Notes: a model not told the origin generated them from the letters alone. Positions 1 through 6,094 are shown, counted from the stretch's first letter. The stretch is 7,365 nt of DNA from Acidobacteriota bacterium (GCA_003225615.1 QIAS01000037.1:3485-10849), one strand, 5' to 3'. Translations and numbers: made by a program.

Positions 1-69
1 CGGGAGCGAGCGTTCCGCGTAATCGGAATCTCCGGAGTGCGGCACGGGAATGGCAATGCGAGGGGGCAT
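1..69 (-). CDS. N-terminal fragment, probable class-I glutamine amidotransferase / peptidase C26 family protein
   Basis: Only the first 23 codons are in the window. The ATG is at 69-67 and the frame stays open to the left edge. The peptide begins MPPRIAIPVPHSGDSDY and continues AERSLP. A short RIAIP strand followed by a polar segment and Y-x-x-R-x-L-P is how many gamma-glutamyl-GABA hydrolase-like (PuuD, peptidase C26) proteins begin: the first beta strand of the amidotransferase fold, then the loop carrying the first helix. The catalytic Cys-His-Glu lies outside the window, so the family call rests on resemblance of this start alone. The gene lies 28 nt downstream of the co-directional small membrane protein gene. 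It has no Shine-Dalgarno sequence, but TAGAAT sits 7 nt before the ATG, which suggests its own promoter and a leaderless mRNA. Confidence 0.5.
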   Translation of the reverse strand, partial: MPPRIAIPVPHSGDSDYAERSLP

Positions 70-76
70 GTCTATT

Positions 77-82
77 ATTCTA
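77..82 (-). promoter_or_regulatory. Probable -10 hexamer TAGAAT, leaderless start at 69
   Basis: Read on the minus strand, TAGAAT matches the TATAAT consensus at five of six positions and is followed by 7 nt and then ATG. A start site about 7 nt below a -10 box would coincide with the start codon. There is no Shine-Dalgarno sequence between the upstream stop at 98 and this ATG. No convincing -35 is visible at 16-18 nt. The same arrangement occurs at 458-463 and 3499-3504. Confidence 0.45.
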
Positions 83-97
83 ACTGCGAGTAGAGCT

Positions 98-406
98 TCA
101 ACCCGCCTTCTCGATTTCTGCAAGGGCTTTGGTCTGCCGGTAATGCCGAATTTCCATTGCCAATGACAACACCAATACGATCGTGCCCACCACAATAGCC
201 ACTGGAAAAGCGATGTTCCGGTAAGCGATTATGAGGTCGGGGGGAAGGCCTCGGATTTTGGCGACGAGGAGCACGCCAATCAGGCTGAGCAGCAGGCTTA
301 CAGCAAACGAAATCAGAGTCACCACAAAGGTCACTATCACGACCCGAACCGGGATTGCGTACCAGCGCGGCCTTCGAATTCCAGCGTGCCGAGACATTAA
401 TTCCAT
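98..406 (-). CDS. Small two-span integral membrane protein, function unknown
   Basis: This 102-residue protein has a basic N-terminus (RHAGIRRPRW), a long hydrophobic segment at about residues 20-49, a short polar loop (KIRGLPPDLIIAYR, residues 50-63), a second hydrophobic segment at about 66-85, and a charged tail (EIRHYRQTKALAEIEK). Positive charges at both ends predict that both termini face the cytoplasm. No enzymatic motif is seen. The start is ATG 406; a second in-frame ATG three codons later (397) is an alternative. The plus-strand gene diverges from it 64 bp away, and the amidotransferase-like gene follows 28 nt downstream. The long plus-strand frame running antisense across it is not coding. 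I recognise the general shape of a small conserved membrane protein but not a function. Confidence 0.8.
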   Translation of the reverse strand: MELMSRHAGIRRPRWYAIPVRVVIVTFVVTLISFAVSLLLSLIGVLLVAKIRGLPPDLIIAYRNIAFPVAIVVGTIVLVLSLAMEIRHYRQTKALAEIEKAG

Positions 407-416
407 AAACTACACG

Positions 417-422
417 ATTATT
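417..422 (-). promoter_or_regulatory. Possible -10 hexamer AATAAT for the small membrane protein
   Basis: On the minus strand AATAAT (within TAATAAT) lies 10 nt before ATG 406. Transcription starting about 7 nt below it would leave a leader of only 3-4 nt. There is no Shine-Dalgarno sequence in front of this ATG. The site is AT-rich and lies in the 64-bp divergent gap, so the call is plausible but weak. Confidence 0.3.
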
Positions 423-457
423 AGAGCCAAAACACTCCTGCGGCAGCAATGGTGCGC

Positions 458-463
458 TAAAAT
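458..463 (+). promoter_or_regulatory. Probable -10 hexamer TAAAAT, leaderless start at 471
   Basis: TAAAAT (five of six to TATAAT) is followed by exactly 7 nt and the ATG at 471. No Shine-Dalgarno sequence precedes that ATG. The upstream in-frame ATG at 462 begins inside this hexamer, so it would not be on the transcript, which favours 471 as the start. No good -35 is seen. Confidence 0.5.
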
Positions 464-470
464 GCTTTGC

Positions 471-1208
471 ATGTCGCAAGCAGCCCCCGCGATAACGCGG
501 CCTCCGGCGGAAGTGGTTCGGCAGACGCCGGTTTCCCAGGCGCCGAATGGCATTTGCTATGCCGTTTCCGGCGAGATGACTCTTTCGGAAAAGGACTTGG
601 AGCGCATGGTGGCGGCCGTCCCGGCCTCAGGCGCAGCGGCGCTCAAACGCAAAGCCTATTATTTTGTGCCGCTTACGGTAAGCCAGGGCGACGAGACCGT
701 CATTGCTGATCGATACGACATTTCGCTCAGCGACAACGCGGTCTGTCACCGCAACCTGGATTTGGGCGACGCGCAATGCGTTTTCATTTCCACCCGGCTG
801 ATGGACGACAAGTTCTCCGTCGCCTTCGAGTTTTATATCAACGTGGGACACGCCATCGTGGAGCGGGCTGGGGTTGCGGAGGATTTTGCCGACCTTGTGT
901 GGAAGCAGGTGGAAGCCGGCGTACGGGGTGAAACCTCACTGGACGCCTGGGAGGCACGCAAGCTGGCCACGGGCAATGGCTTGGATACGGAAAAATACAA
1001 AAATGAGTTTTTTGGTGCTACGTTTGCCGATTCGATTTCAATTTTCCTTCTTTCCCTGTTTCTTGATGTCGACTATTACGACCTGCGCGAGCGCGACTAC
1101 CCACTTCTGGCGCCCACGCCTTTAGCCGAGCGCTTGAGAAAAGTCGCGGAACTGTTTCCTCCAAACCCCGGCTTCGATTTTGCGATTTACTACAAGAGGC
1201 GTCCGTAG
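471..1208 (+). CDS. Conserved-looking cytosolic protein of unknown function (245 aa)
   Basis: The protein is soluble with no signal peptide. Residues 1-27 are Pro/Ala-rich and probably disordered. From residue 28 (ICYAVSGEMTLSEKDLERM) a compact alpha/beta protein follows, with alternating short strands (KAYYFVPLTV, TVIADRYDISL, AQCVFISTRL, FSVAFEFYINV) and then helices (GHAIVERAGVAEDFADLVWKQ). The C-terminal part contains a hydrophobic/acidic stretch (SIFLLSLFLDVDYYDL, about 190-205) and ends FAIYYKRRP. I recognise no catalytic motif or named domain. The frame extends upstream to 231, but that stretch is antisense to the membrane protein gene and is low-complexity in translation. ATG 462 would add three residues; 471 is preferred because of the promoter position. 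The stop lies 3 bp from the stop of the convergent phosphatase gene. Confidence 0.8.
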   Translation: MSQAAPAITRPPAEVVRQTPVSQAPNGICYAVSGEMTLSEKDLERMVAAVPASGAAALKRKAYYFVPLTVSQGDETVIADRYDISLSDNAVCHRNLDLGDAQCVFISTRLMDDKFSVAFEFYINVGHAIVERAGVAEDFADLVWKQVEAGVRGETSLDAWEARKLATGNGLDTEKYKNEFFGATFADSISIFLLSLFLDVDYYDLRERDYPLLAPTPLAERLRKVAELFPPNPGFDFAIYYKRRP

Positions 1209-1211
1209 AAT

Positions 1212-1985
1212 TCAGTTCTGCTCGGCAGCGGCGGCTTTGGCTCGAAGCAGAGAGAGCGCTGTAACGTCGTCGTGGGTGGGCGGGGCACAAATATATTCCT
1301 GAACTTTGGCCAGAATTCCGGAACTCAACTCGCGGGCACTGCCAAGTTGAATTTGCTGCAAGCTTTCTTTGACGCGTCCCAGCCCAAATTCTTCCCCTTT
1401 GCAGCTGGCGTCCACAATTCCGCGCGATACGATGAGAAGGGCGGCTCCCGGCTGTAGCGCTGCAATCTGCGCCTCGGACGTGGCATGGGAAAACAGTCCC
1501 AGTGGAAGTCCCGTGGCGGGAAGTAAGGTCACTCCCGAAGCGTCCCGCAACAGTCCCGGCGTGTGCCCGGCATTGGCGTAACAAACCGTTCCGAGTGCCT
1601 CGTTGTAACAACCAATGAAGCCGGGACAACTGCGCACCCCCGAGGCGGCCTTGATGATACTTAGATTAAGCCGCACGCAGAGTTCGATCATCGCATCGGC
1701 TTCGTTGATGTCTTCTTCGCGAAACAGTTCGGCGCCTGAGGTGCGAAAGGTTTCCTGGGCGGCACAAAGAATTTCACAGGTCTCGTCGTGGCGGCCGGCG
1801 ACATCGAGTAGCACAAATAGCACACGTCCGCCGTTCACGCGTAGAAAGTCGTAATAATCGCCACCCATGCGCTGGCCGTAGAAGATGGAGGCAATCTCCG
1901 CCCCAGTCAGCGCAGGCACTTCCGCCCGCGCCGGTTCCATGCCGTGCACGATGGGAGGTTTGCGCCTGCGGAAGAGGGTGAGCAT
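1212..1985 (-). CDS. SpoIIE/RsbU-type PPM phosphatase domain protein with altered active site
   Basis: This 257-residue protein consists almost entirely of a SpoIIE-like PPM phosphatase domain with no PAS, GAF, HAMP or receiver sensor. Recognisable motifs in order: GQRMGGDYYDF (38-47), where D43 would bind metal; LLDVAGR (59-65), in place of the usual GDVSGHG; YANAGHTPGLL (136-146); ATGLPLGL (157-164); and THDDVTALSL (237-246). Proteins of this family dephosphorylate anti-sigma-factor antagonists in partner-switching systems. Two family features are lost. The GD-x-LLLYTDG segment reads GAALLIVSRG (180-189), so the metal-binding aspartate of the DG motif is R188. The glycine-rich loop after D61 reads AGRHDE. 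Activity is therefore doubtful, and it may act as a binding protein. It lies 80 nt downstream of the TPR-protease gene on the same strand, so they may be co-transcribed. No clear Shine-Dalgarno sequence is seen at ATG 1985. Confidence 0.88.
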   Translation of the reverse strand: MLTLFRRRKPPIVHGMEPARAEVPALTGAEIASIFYGQRMGGDYYDFLRVNGGRVLFVLLDVAGRHDETCEILCAAQETFRTSGAELFREEDINEADAMIELCVRLNLSIIKAASGVRSCPGFIGCYNEALGTVCYANAGHTPGLLRDASGVTLLPATGLPLGLFSHATSEAQIAALQPGAALLIVSRGIVDASCKGEEFGLGRVKESLQQIQLGSARELSSGILAKVQEYICAPPTHDDVTALSLLRAKAAAAEQN

Positions 1986-1990
1986 GGGCC

Positions 1991-2003
1991 CGCGTTTTCC
2001 GCG
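1991..2003 (-). other. Short CG-rich inverted repeat just before the phosphatase start
   Basis: CGCG, a GAAAA loop and CGCG form a perfect 4-bp stem a few nucleotides upstream of ATG 1985, within the 80-nt gap after the protease gene. It has no U-tract, so it is not a standard terminator. It could limit access to the initiation region, but a stem this short can occur by chance. Confidence 0.2.
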
Positions 2004-2065
2004 CAGACATTAGCACAAATCGGTCAGGCTGGCGAGAGTAGAATGCCTGGTTTATGCAAAATACG

Positions 2066-3490
2066 CTAGTCGCCGTATTTGCCGACCAGAAACCTGGCCA
2101 CTTCCGCTTCCAGATCGCCATAGCTGGAATGAATGGTGGATCGCAGTGCCGCTTCCGCAGAACTTCCCTGGCCGATTCTTTCCAGAATTCGCTGCAGATC
2201 ACTGGTGCCGTAGGTCTCGCTGATGTACTGTACCGCAGCCAGTGACTCGTCATAAGCGAGAGTCGCCTCCGCTGCCGAGAATCGTATGAAGTTTCCTTCC
2301 AACGTATTGATGGGAATCTCGCGCTGGGCGTGAAACAACTGCGCCAGACGGTGCCCCCTGCCATCTACGGTGCTGGGTTCCAGCAATTGTGCTATTCCCT
2401 CGTTCAACCAGTACGGGCAGCGACCTCCGGATATCTGACTAATAAAGGAGTGAGTTAGTTCGTGTTTCAGAATGCGGGCGAGATCAGGGGTTACCGAAGA
2501 TAGCCCGTTAATGGGAATTCGCAGCTTTCCATCATTGACTGCTCCGCTCCATGCGGGTGCGCGGGTGACATCAAAGTATGCCTGATCGCTATAGAGTACG
2601 ACCAGAATGTTGCTGCGTGGGGTCGAACCCAGGCTGCGGACCAGATCGTCGTAGTCTGATTCGAGCGCAGTGAGCAGGTCGCGGCGCAAGGCTTCGGATG
2701 TCTGCTTTCCTTCAAAACGCAAGGTGAAGTGACTGCTCTCGCGTTGTGAGAATTCAGCCTCTGCCGCCAGTTCACGCTCCGCTTTGGCGATCAACCGCTC
2801 GATCGCGGCGTCGGGACGCAGATGTACAGACTTCTTCCAGGAGCGAATAGCCTCGCGCGTACGATTGGTATAAAACTGGGCATAGCCCAGTATGGCTTGG
2901 GCATCGGGCGACTCAGGGTCGCTGCGGACGGCGCGATCGGCATAGGAGACAGCCGCCTCCGCATTCGCGGTCCGCAGCAGGAGCGCCGCGTAATAGGTTA
3001 GAACTGTCGCGTTGTCAGGCTGAAAGCGAAGGGCGGCTTCATAGTACCGCCGGCATTGGTTCAGGTCGCCCTGTTCAAATTCGTGTTTCCCAGCAATAAA
3101 ATAGGCGGTTGCGGTGAGCTCTGGCTTACCTTTGCGTTCGGTTGCAGTCAATGCATCGGGATCCACGTGGCCGTCGTGCACAATTCTGTCGGCGAGATCG
3201 TCTTCCAACTTCAGACTGCCGCCAGGCGTAAATACAGGCAGATCACGGGTAGGCTGGGCAGTACCGCTGGCTGGACTATAGGCGGGAGGAACGCCGCCGG
3301 CTTCAACCCGCTCTACCGATGATCTGGGAATGGCATAGGAATCATCGCCAATGTCGTATTCAAGGTGGGCCCCATTTTCGCGGACGTGCTCCGCCCAGAT
3401 CGTGCGCCCATTCTTAAGGTGGATCACTTCGGCTGGTGCACACAATGATGCCAGTATCGGCAACAAGAAAATGATGACACGTACCCGCAC
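2066..3490 (-). CDS. Secreted TPR protein with peptidase-MA-like gluzincin domain
   Basis: With the GTG start at 3490 the product has 474 residues. It opens with a classic signal peptide: MRVRV, a hydrophobic core IIFLLPILASLCA, and likely cleavage after APA. A small beta segment (EVIHLKNGRTIWAEHV ... YAIPRSSVERVE, about 21-63) follows, then a Pro/Gly-rich linker. About three TPR repeats cover 128-230 (for example FEQGDLNQCRRYYEAALRF). The C-terminal domain (about 250-470) carries LKHELTHSF, giving the zinc histidines and catalytic Glu of HExxH. WLNEGIAQLLE lies 16 residues further on, supplying the third ligand as in gluzincins. Such proteins act outside the cytoplasm, but the substrate is unknown. 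An in-frame TTG at 3508 gives a 480-residue version; however, TAGAAT lies between the two starts and the GTG gives a better signal peptide. The gene diverges from the M1-type peptidase and precedes the phosphatase. Confidence 0.88.
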   Translation of the reverse strand: MRVRVIIFLLPILASLCAPAEVIHLKNGRTIWAEHVRENGAHLEYDIGDDSYAIPRSSVERVEAGGVPPAYSPASGTAQPTRDLPVFTPGGSLKLEDDLADRIVHDGHVDPDALTATERKGKPELTATAYFIAGKHEFEQGDLNQCRRYYEAALRFQPDNATVLTYYAALLLRTANAEAAVSYADRAVRSDPESPDAQAILGYAQFYTNRTREAIRSWKKSVHLRPDAAIERLIAKAERELAAEAEFSQRESSHFTLRFEGKQTSEALRRDLLTALESDYDDLVRSLGSTPRSNILVVLYSDQAYFDVTRAPAWSGAVNDGKLRIPINGLSSVTPDLARILKHELTHSFISQISGGRCPYWLNEGIAQLLEPSTVDGRGHRLAQLFHAQREIPINTLEGNFIRFSAAEATLAYDESLAAVQYISETYGTSDLQRILERIGQGSSAEAALRSTIHSSYGDLEAEVARFLVGKYGD

Positions 3491-3498
3491 GCAAGCGC

Positions 3499-3504
3499 AT
3501 TCTA
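3499..3504 (-). promoter_or_regulatory. Probable -10 hexamer TAGAAT for the TPR-protease gene
   Basis: On the minus strand TAGAAT is followed by 8 nt and the GTG at 3490, the same geometry as at 77-82 and 458-463. It lies downstream of the alternative TTG start at 3508, so a transcript from it would begin at or near the GTG. There is no Shine-Dalgarno sequence before the GTG and no clear -35. If real, it sits in the roughly 39-bp gap shared with the divergent peptidase gene. Confidence 0.42.
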
Positions 3505-3513
3505 GCAACAGGC

Positions 3514-3519
3514 AGAAGG
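3514..3519 (+). promoter_or_regulatory. Candidate ribosome binding site AGAAGG for the M1-type peptidase
   Basis: AGAAGG lies 10 nt before the GTG at 3530, a slightly long but usable spacing. An in-frame TAG directly precedes this GTG, so translation cannot start earlier in this frame. The first in-frame ATG comes far downstream, inside conserved-looking sequence. This supports GTG 3530 as the start. Confidence 0.35.
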
Positions 3520-3529
3520 CTGGACGTAG

Positions 3530-6094
3530 GTGACCAAAGTACTGATTCGAGTCCGCGATTTTGCGCTATTGGGATGGTTGGTACTCTGGGGGACGCTATC
3601 TATCGCGGCCCTGCAGGGCTCACCCGATGAAGGTGCTCCCAAAACCGCAGAAGGGCTGTACGCGCAATTACGCAGCGTAGGTCTGGATAAATCGCGGGTC
3701 TACGCTATCCGCGAAGCATCGCTGGATCGCTCGGGGCTACACATCACATTTGAGAACGGAACTATTGCATTCACTCAGGACACCTACGGCCGAATCACTG
3801 GCGCTTTTTTCGCGGGAGAAGGCGAGGTTCTGCTTAGTCCTCCGAACGCTACCGAACGCGCTTCCATGGCCCTATTCACCGGCATGGCGATTCTGGAAGA
3901 GCAATTCGTCAGTGGCTACTTCCGGTTCAATGACAATGTCTACGCAGAACTGCAACCTGCCTTGCGTCCGGCAAACAATGCCGAGGAATTCATCTCAGAA
4001 TGGGATGAGGCCGCCCACCGATTCGCAGAGTTTGATGCTTTGCGCTTGCTCATCAGCTTCAGCCATTTTCTCCCCATAGCTGCTCCCAAAGCTGCGCCCG
4101 CCTCGCGCGGGCAAAATCAAAGCGAACCGGACCGCATGCTGCACGCCCGCTTACAAGGACGCAAGCTGGGAAACTTTGACCTGTACTTCGACACCACAAT
4201 TCAGGAATCAATATGGGCCGGTCAGTCCAGAACAACCGAGGGAGCGACTTATTACGACGTATGGACTTCCTTCGACGGCAGACAACGGTCGCAGCCCGTC
4301 AATTACGAGCAAAAGCAAGATGATGTCACGATCACCCACTACACGATCCGGGCCGACGTGAAACCACCCACTGACCTGAACGGAGATGCTCGCCTGCAAC
4401 TCGAGATCGGTCGAGGAGGCCAGCGCACATTATTGTTTGAGCTCTCCAGATTTCTTCAGGTGAAAGGCGTGGATCTGAACAGCCGTGGGGTGGAGTTCAT
4501 CAACAATCAGGCGCTCGAAGGAACCCAGTTGGAAAAACGCGGCAATGATTTGGTCGCCGTCGTTTTTCCTGCACCGCTGCAGCCAGGAGAAAAATTGGAA
4601 CTGCACTTTGCATATGCGGGTGGAGTTCTGTCGGAGGCTGGCAGCGGACTGCTGTACGTGGGAGCACGCGGAACTTGGTATCCGAACCGCGGCTTGGCGA
4701 TGTCGAACTTCGATTTGGAATTCCACTACCCGCCGGGTTGGACCTTGCTTGCGACCGGGAAACACATGGCAGCACGGTCTGGGTCGGTAACGAGCAGCGA
4801 CGCGGCGACCGAAGCCTCTGGCCAACAAGTCGCACGATGGGTTTCAGAGCGTCCCATGCCGATTGCCGGCTTCAATCTTGGCAAATATACGCGGGCTGTG
4901 GCTCGGGCTGGCGAGGTCCTGGTGGAAAGTTATGCTACTACGGGAGTAGAACGCACGTTCCCTAAGCCGACCACCACTGAGGTGGTGACGGTGCCTGATG
5001 TGCACCATCACATGCCAACCCAGTCAGCCCCAATGGCCATCATCACGCCTCCTCCATCTCCAGCAAGAAACGCGCAACCAGTGGCAGACCAGTCTGCTCG
5101 CGCCATTGAGTTCTTCGCCCACCGCTTCGGTCCATTCCCCTATAGTTCCCTGGAGCTTACCCAGATGCCTGGACCCATGAGCCAAGGCTGGCCCGGGTTG
5201 GTATTCCTGTCCAGCTACTCATTCCTAACGCCGGCAGAGAGGAAAACGCTTCATATGGACAGGCTGGACGCGCTTCTCAGCGCTCAGGTGTCTACTCACG
5301 AAACCGCGCATCAGTGGTGGGGAGACCTGGTGAGCTGGCGCTCCTACCGGGACCAATGGATGATGGAAGCACTCGCGAATTATTCCGCATTGATGCTGCT
5401 AGAGTCGGAGGATCCCTCTGCGTTCCGCGACTTAATGGAGAAATTCCGTCATGACTTACTCGAAAGAAATAAAGAAGGACAGATGCTCAGGGATGCTGGA
5501 CCCGTAACCCTCGGAACTCGCCTTTCCTCTTCGCATTTTCCCAATGGATATGACGCGATCAGTTATGGCCGGGGTACCTGGCTATTTCACATGTTGCGTG
5601 AAATGATGCGCGACGCTCAATACAAGACCGAAGGTCGTGCGACTCGTCCCGGCCAAAGAGACGAGCCTTTTATTCGCAGCCTGCTCAAGCTACGGGAGCG
5701 ATACCAGGGGAAGGTCATCACCACGCGCGAGTTGCTGCGCGTTTTCGAGGAAGACTTACCGCCCAACTTACGCTATGAAAACCGTAAATCTCTGGATTGG
5801 TTCATGAATGGCTGGATTAACGGAACCGCTATGCCGGGGCTTGAATTAGAAGGAGTGAAATATCTTTCTCGGGATAATTCCACGATCGTGACCGGTACGC
5901 TGCTGCAGAAGGACGTTCCTTCCGACTTGGTGACTCCGGTTCCGGTTTACGCAAGTTTGGGCGGGAAAACAACCGTCTTTCTGGGGAGAGTGTTCGCCGA
6001 CGGCGCCGAAACTACCTTCCGCCTTAACGCACCCTCCGGCACTCGGCGCATCGTGCTCGACCCTCATCACACGCTGCTCACGGCCGCGCGCTGA
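3530..6094 (+). CDS. Exported M1-type (gluzincin) zinc metallopeptidase lacking the GAMEN motif
   Basis: The 854-residue product begins with a signal peptide (residues 1 to about 26-30, hydrophobic core FALLGWLVLWGTLSIAAL). Residues 31-260 form an N-terminal region I do not recognise. From about 265 (DVTITHYTIRADVKP) to 470 a beta-sandwich domain like the N-terminal domain of M1 peptidases follows. A linker at about 475-520 contains HHH (492-494) and PPPSP (507-511). The catalytic domain carries H590-E-T-A-H594-QWWGD and E613 in WMMEALANYS, the exact HExxH-x18-E zinc site. Y679 (SYGRG) lies where the transition-state tyrosine is expected. A C-terminal beta segment ends the protein. In place of GAMEN the protein reads MPGPMSQGWPG (546-556), so the glutamate that anchors a free N-terminus is absent. 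It probably acts in the periplasm or outside the cell; true aminopeptidase activity is uncertain. It diverges from the TPR-protease. Confidence 0.92.
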   Translation: MTKVLIRVRDFALLGWLVLWGTLSIAALQGSPDEGAPKTAEGLYAQLRSVGLDKSRVYAIREASLDRSGLHITFENGTIAFTQDTYGRITGAFFAGEGEVLLSPPNATERASMALFTGMAILEEQFVSGYFRFNDNVYAELQPALRPANNAEEFISEWDEAAHRFAEFDALRLLISFSHFLPIAAPKAAPASRGQNQSEPDRMLHARLQGRKLGNFDLYFDTTIQESIWAGQSRTTEGATYYDVWTSFDGRQRSQPVNYEQKQDDVTITHYTIRADVKPPTDLNGDARLQLEIGRGGQRTLLFELSRFLQVKGVDLNSRGVEFINNQALEGTQLEKRGNDLVAVVFPAPLQPGEKLELHFAYAGGVLSEAGSGLLYVGARGTWYPNRGLAMSNFDLEFHYPPGWTLLATGKHMAARSGSVTSSDAATEASGQQVARWVSERPMPIAGFNLGKYTRAVARAGEVLVESYATTGVERTFPKPTTTEVVTVPDVHHHMPTQSAPMAIITPPPSPARNAQPVADQSARAIEFFAHRFGPFPYSSLELTQMPGPMSQGWPGLVFLSSYSFLTPAERKTLHMDRLDALLSAQVSTHETAHQWWGDLVSWRSYRDQWMMEALANYSALMLLESEDPSAFRDLMEKFRHDLLERNKEGQMLRDAGPVTLGTRLSSSHFPNGYDAISYGRGTWLFHMLREMMRDAQYKTEGRATRPGQRDEPFIRSLLKLRERYQGKVITTRELLRVFEEDLPPNLRYENRKSLDWFMNGWINGTAMPGLELEGVKYLSRDNSTIVTGTLLQKDVPSDLVTPVPVYASLGGKTTVFLGRVFADGAETTFRLNAPSGTRRIVLDPHHTLLTAAR

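Noticed and set aside
231..470. Upstream in-frame extension of the 245-residue protein gene, making a 325-residue frame
   Set aside because: It runs fully antisense through the membrane protein gene, its translation is Arg/Thr-rich without structure, and a promoter-like element with the better start lies at 458-471.
1018..1629. 203-residue minus-strand frame overlapping the phosphatase and the unknown gene
   Set aside because: It is out of frame with the phosphatase, which has clear family motifs, and its translation looks random.
1986..2065. Rho-independent terminator between the protease and phosphatase genes
   Set aside because: The only inverted repeat is a 4-bp stem without a U-tract, placed at the phosphatase start rather than after the protease stop.
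1774..2364. 196-residue minus-strand frame spanning the protease end and phosphatase start
   Set aside because: It is a shadow frame of two well-supported genes, and its translation is Arg/Ser/His-rich without motifs. It is not evidence of a frameshift, because both real frames are complete.
3056..3322. 88-residue plus-strand frame inside the TPR-protease gene
   Set aside because: It is antisense to the signal-peptide/TPR region, with no ribosome binding site and no protein-like features.
4430..4835. Minus-strand frames of 111 and 132 residues within the M1-type peptidase
   Set aside because: They are antisense shadows of a conserved domain, rich in Arg/Pro/Ser/Cys.
4991..5013. His-His-His cluster in the peptidase linker as a possible extra metal site
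   Set aside because: It lies in a Pro/Thr-rich probable linker rather than in a folded motif; three histidines alone do not support a site.
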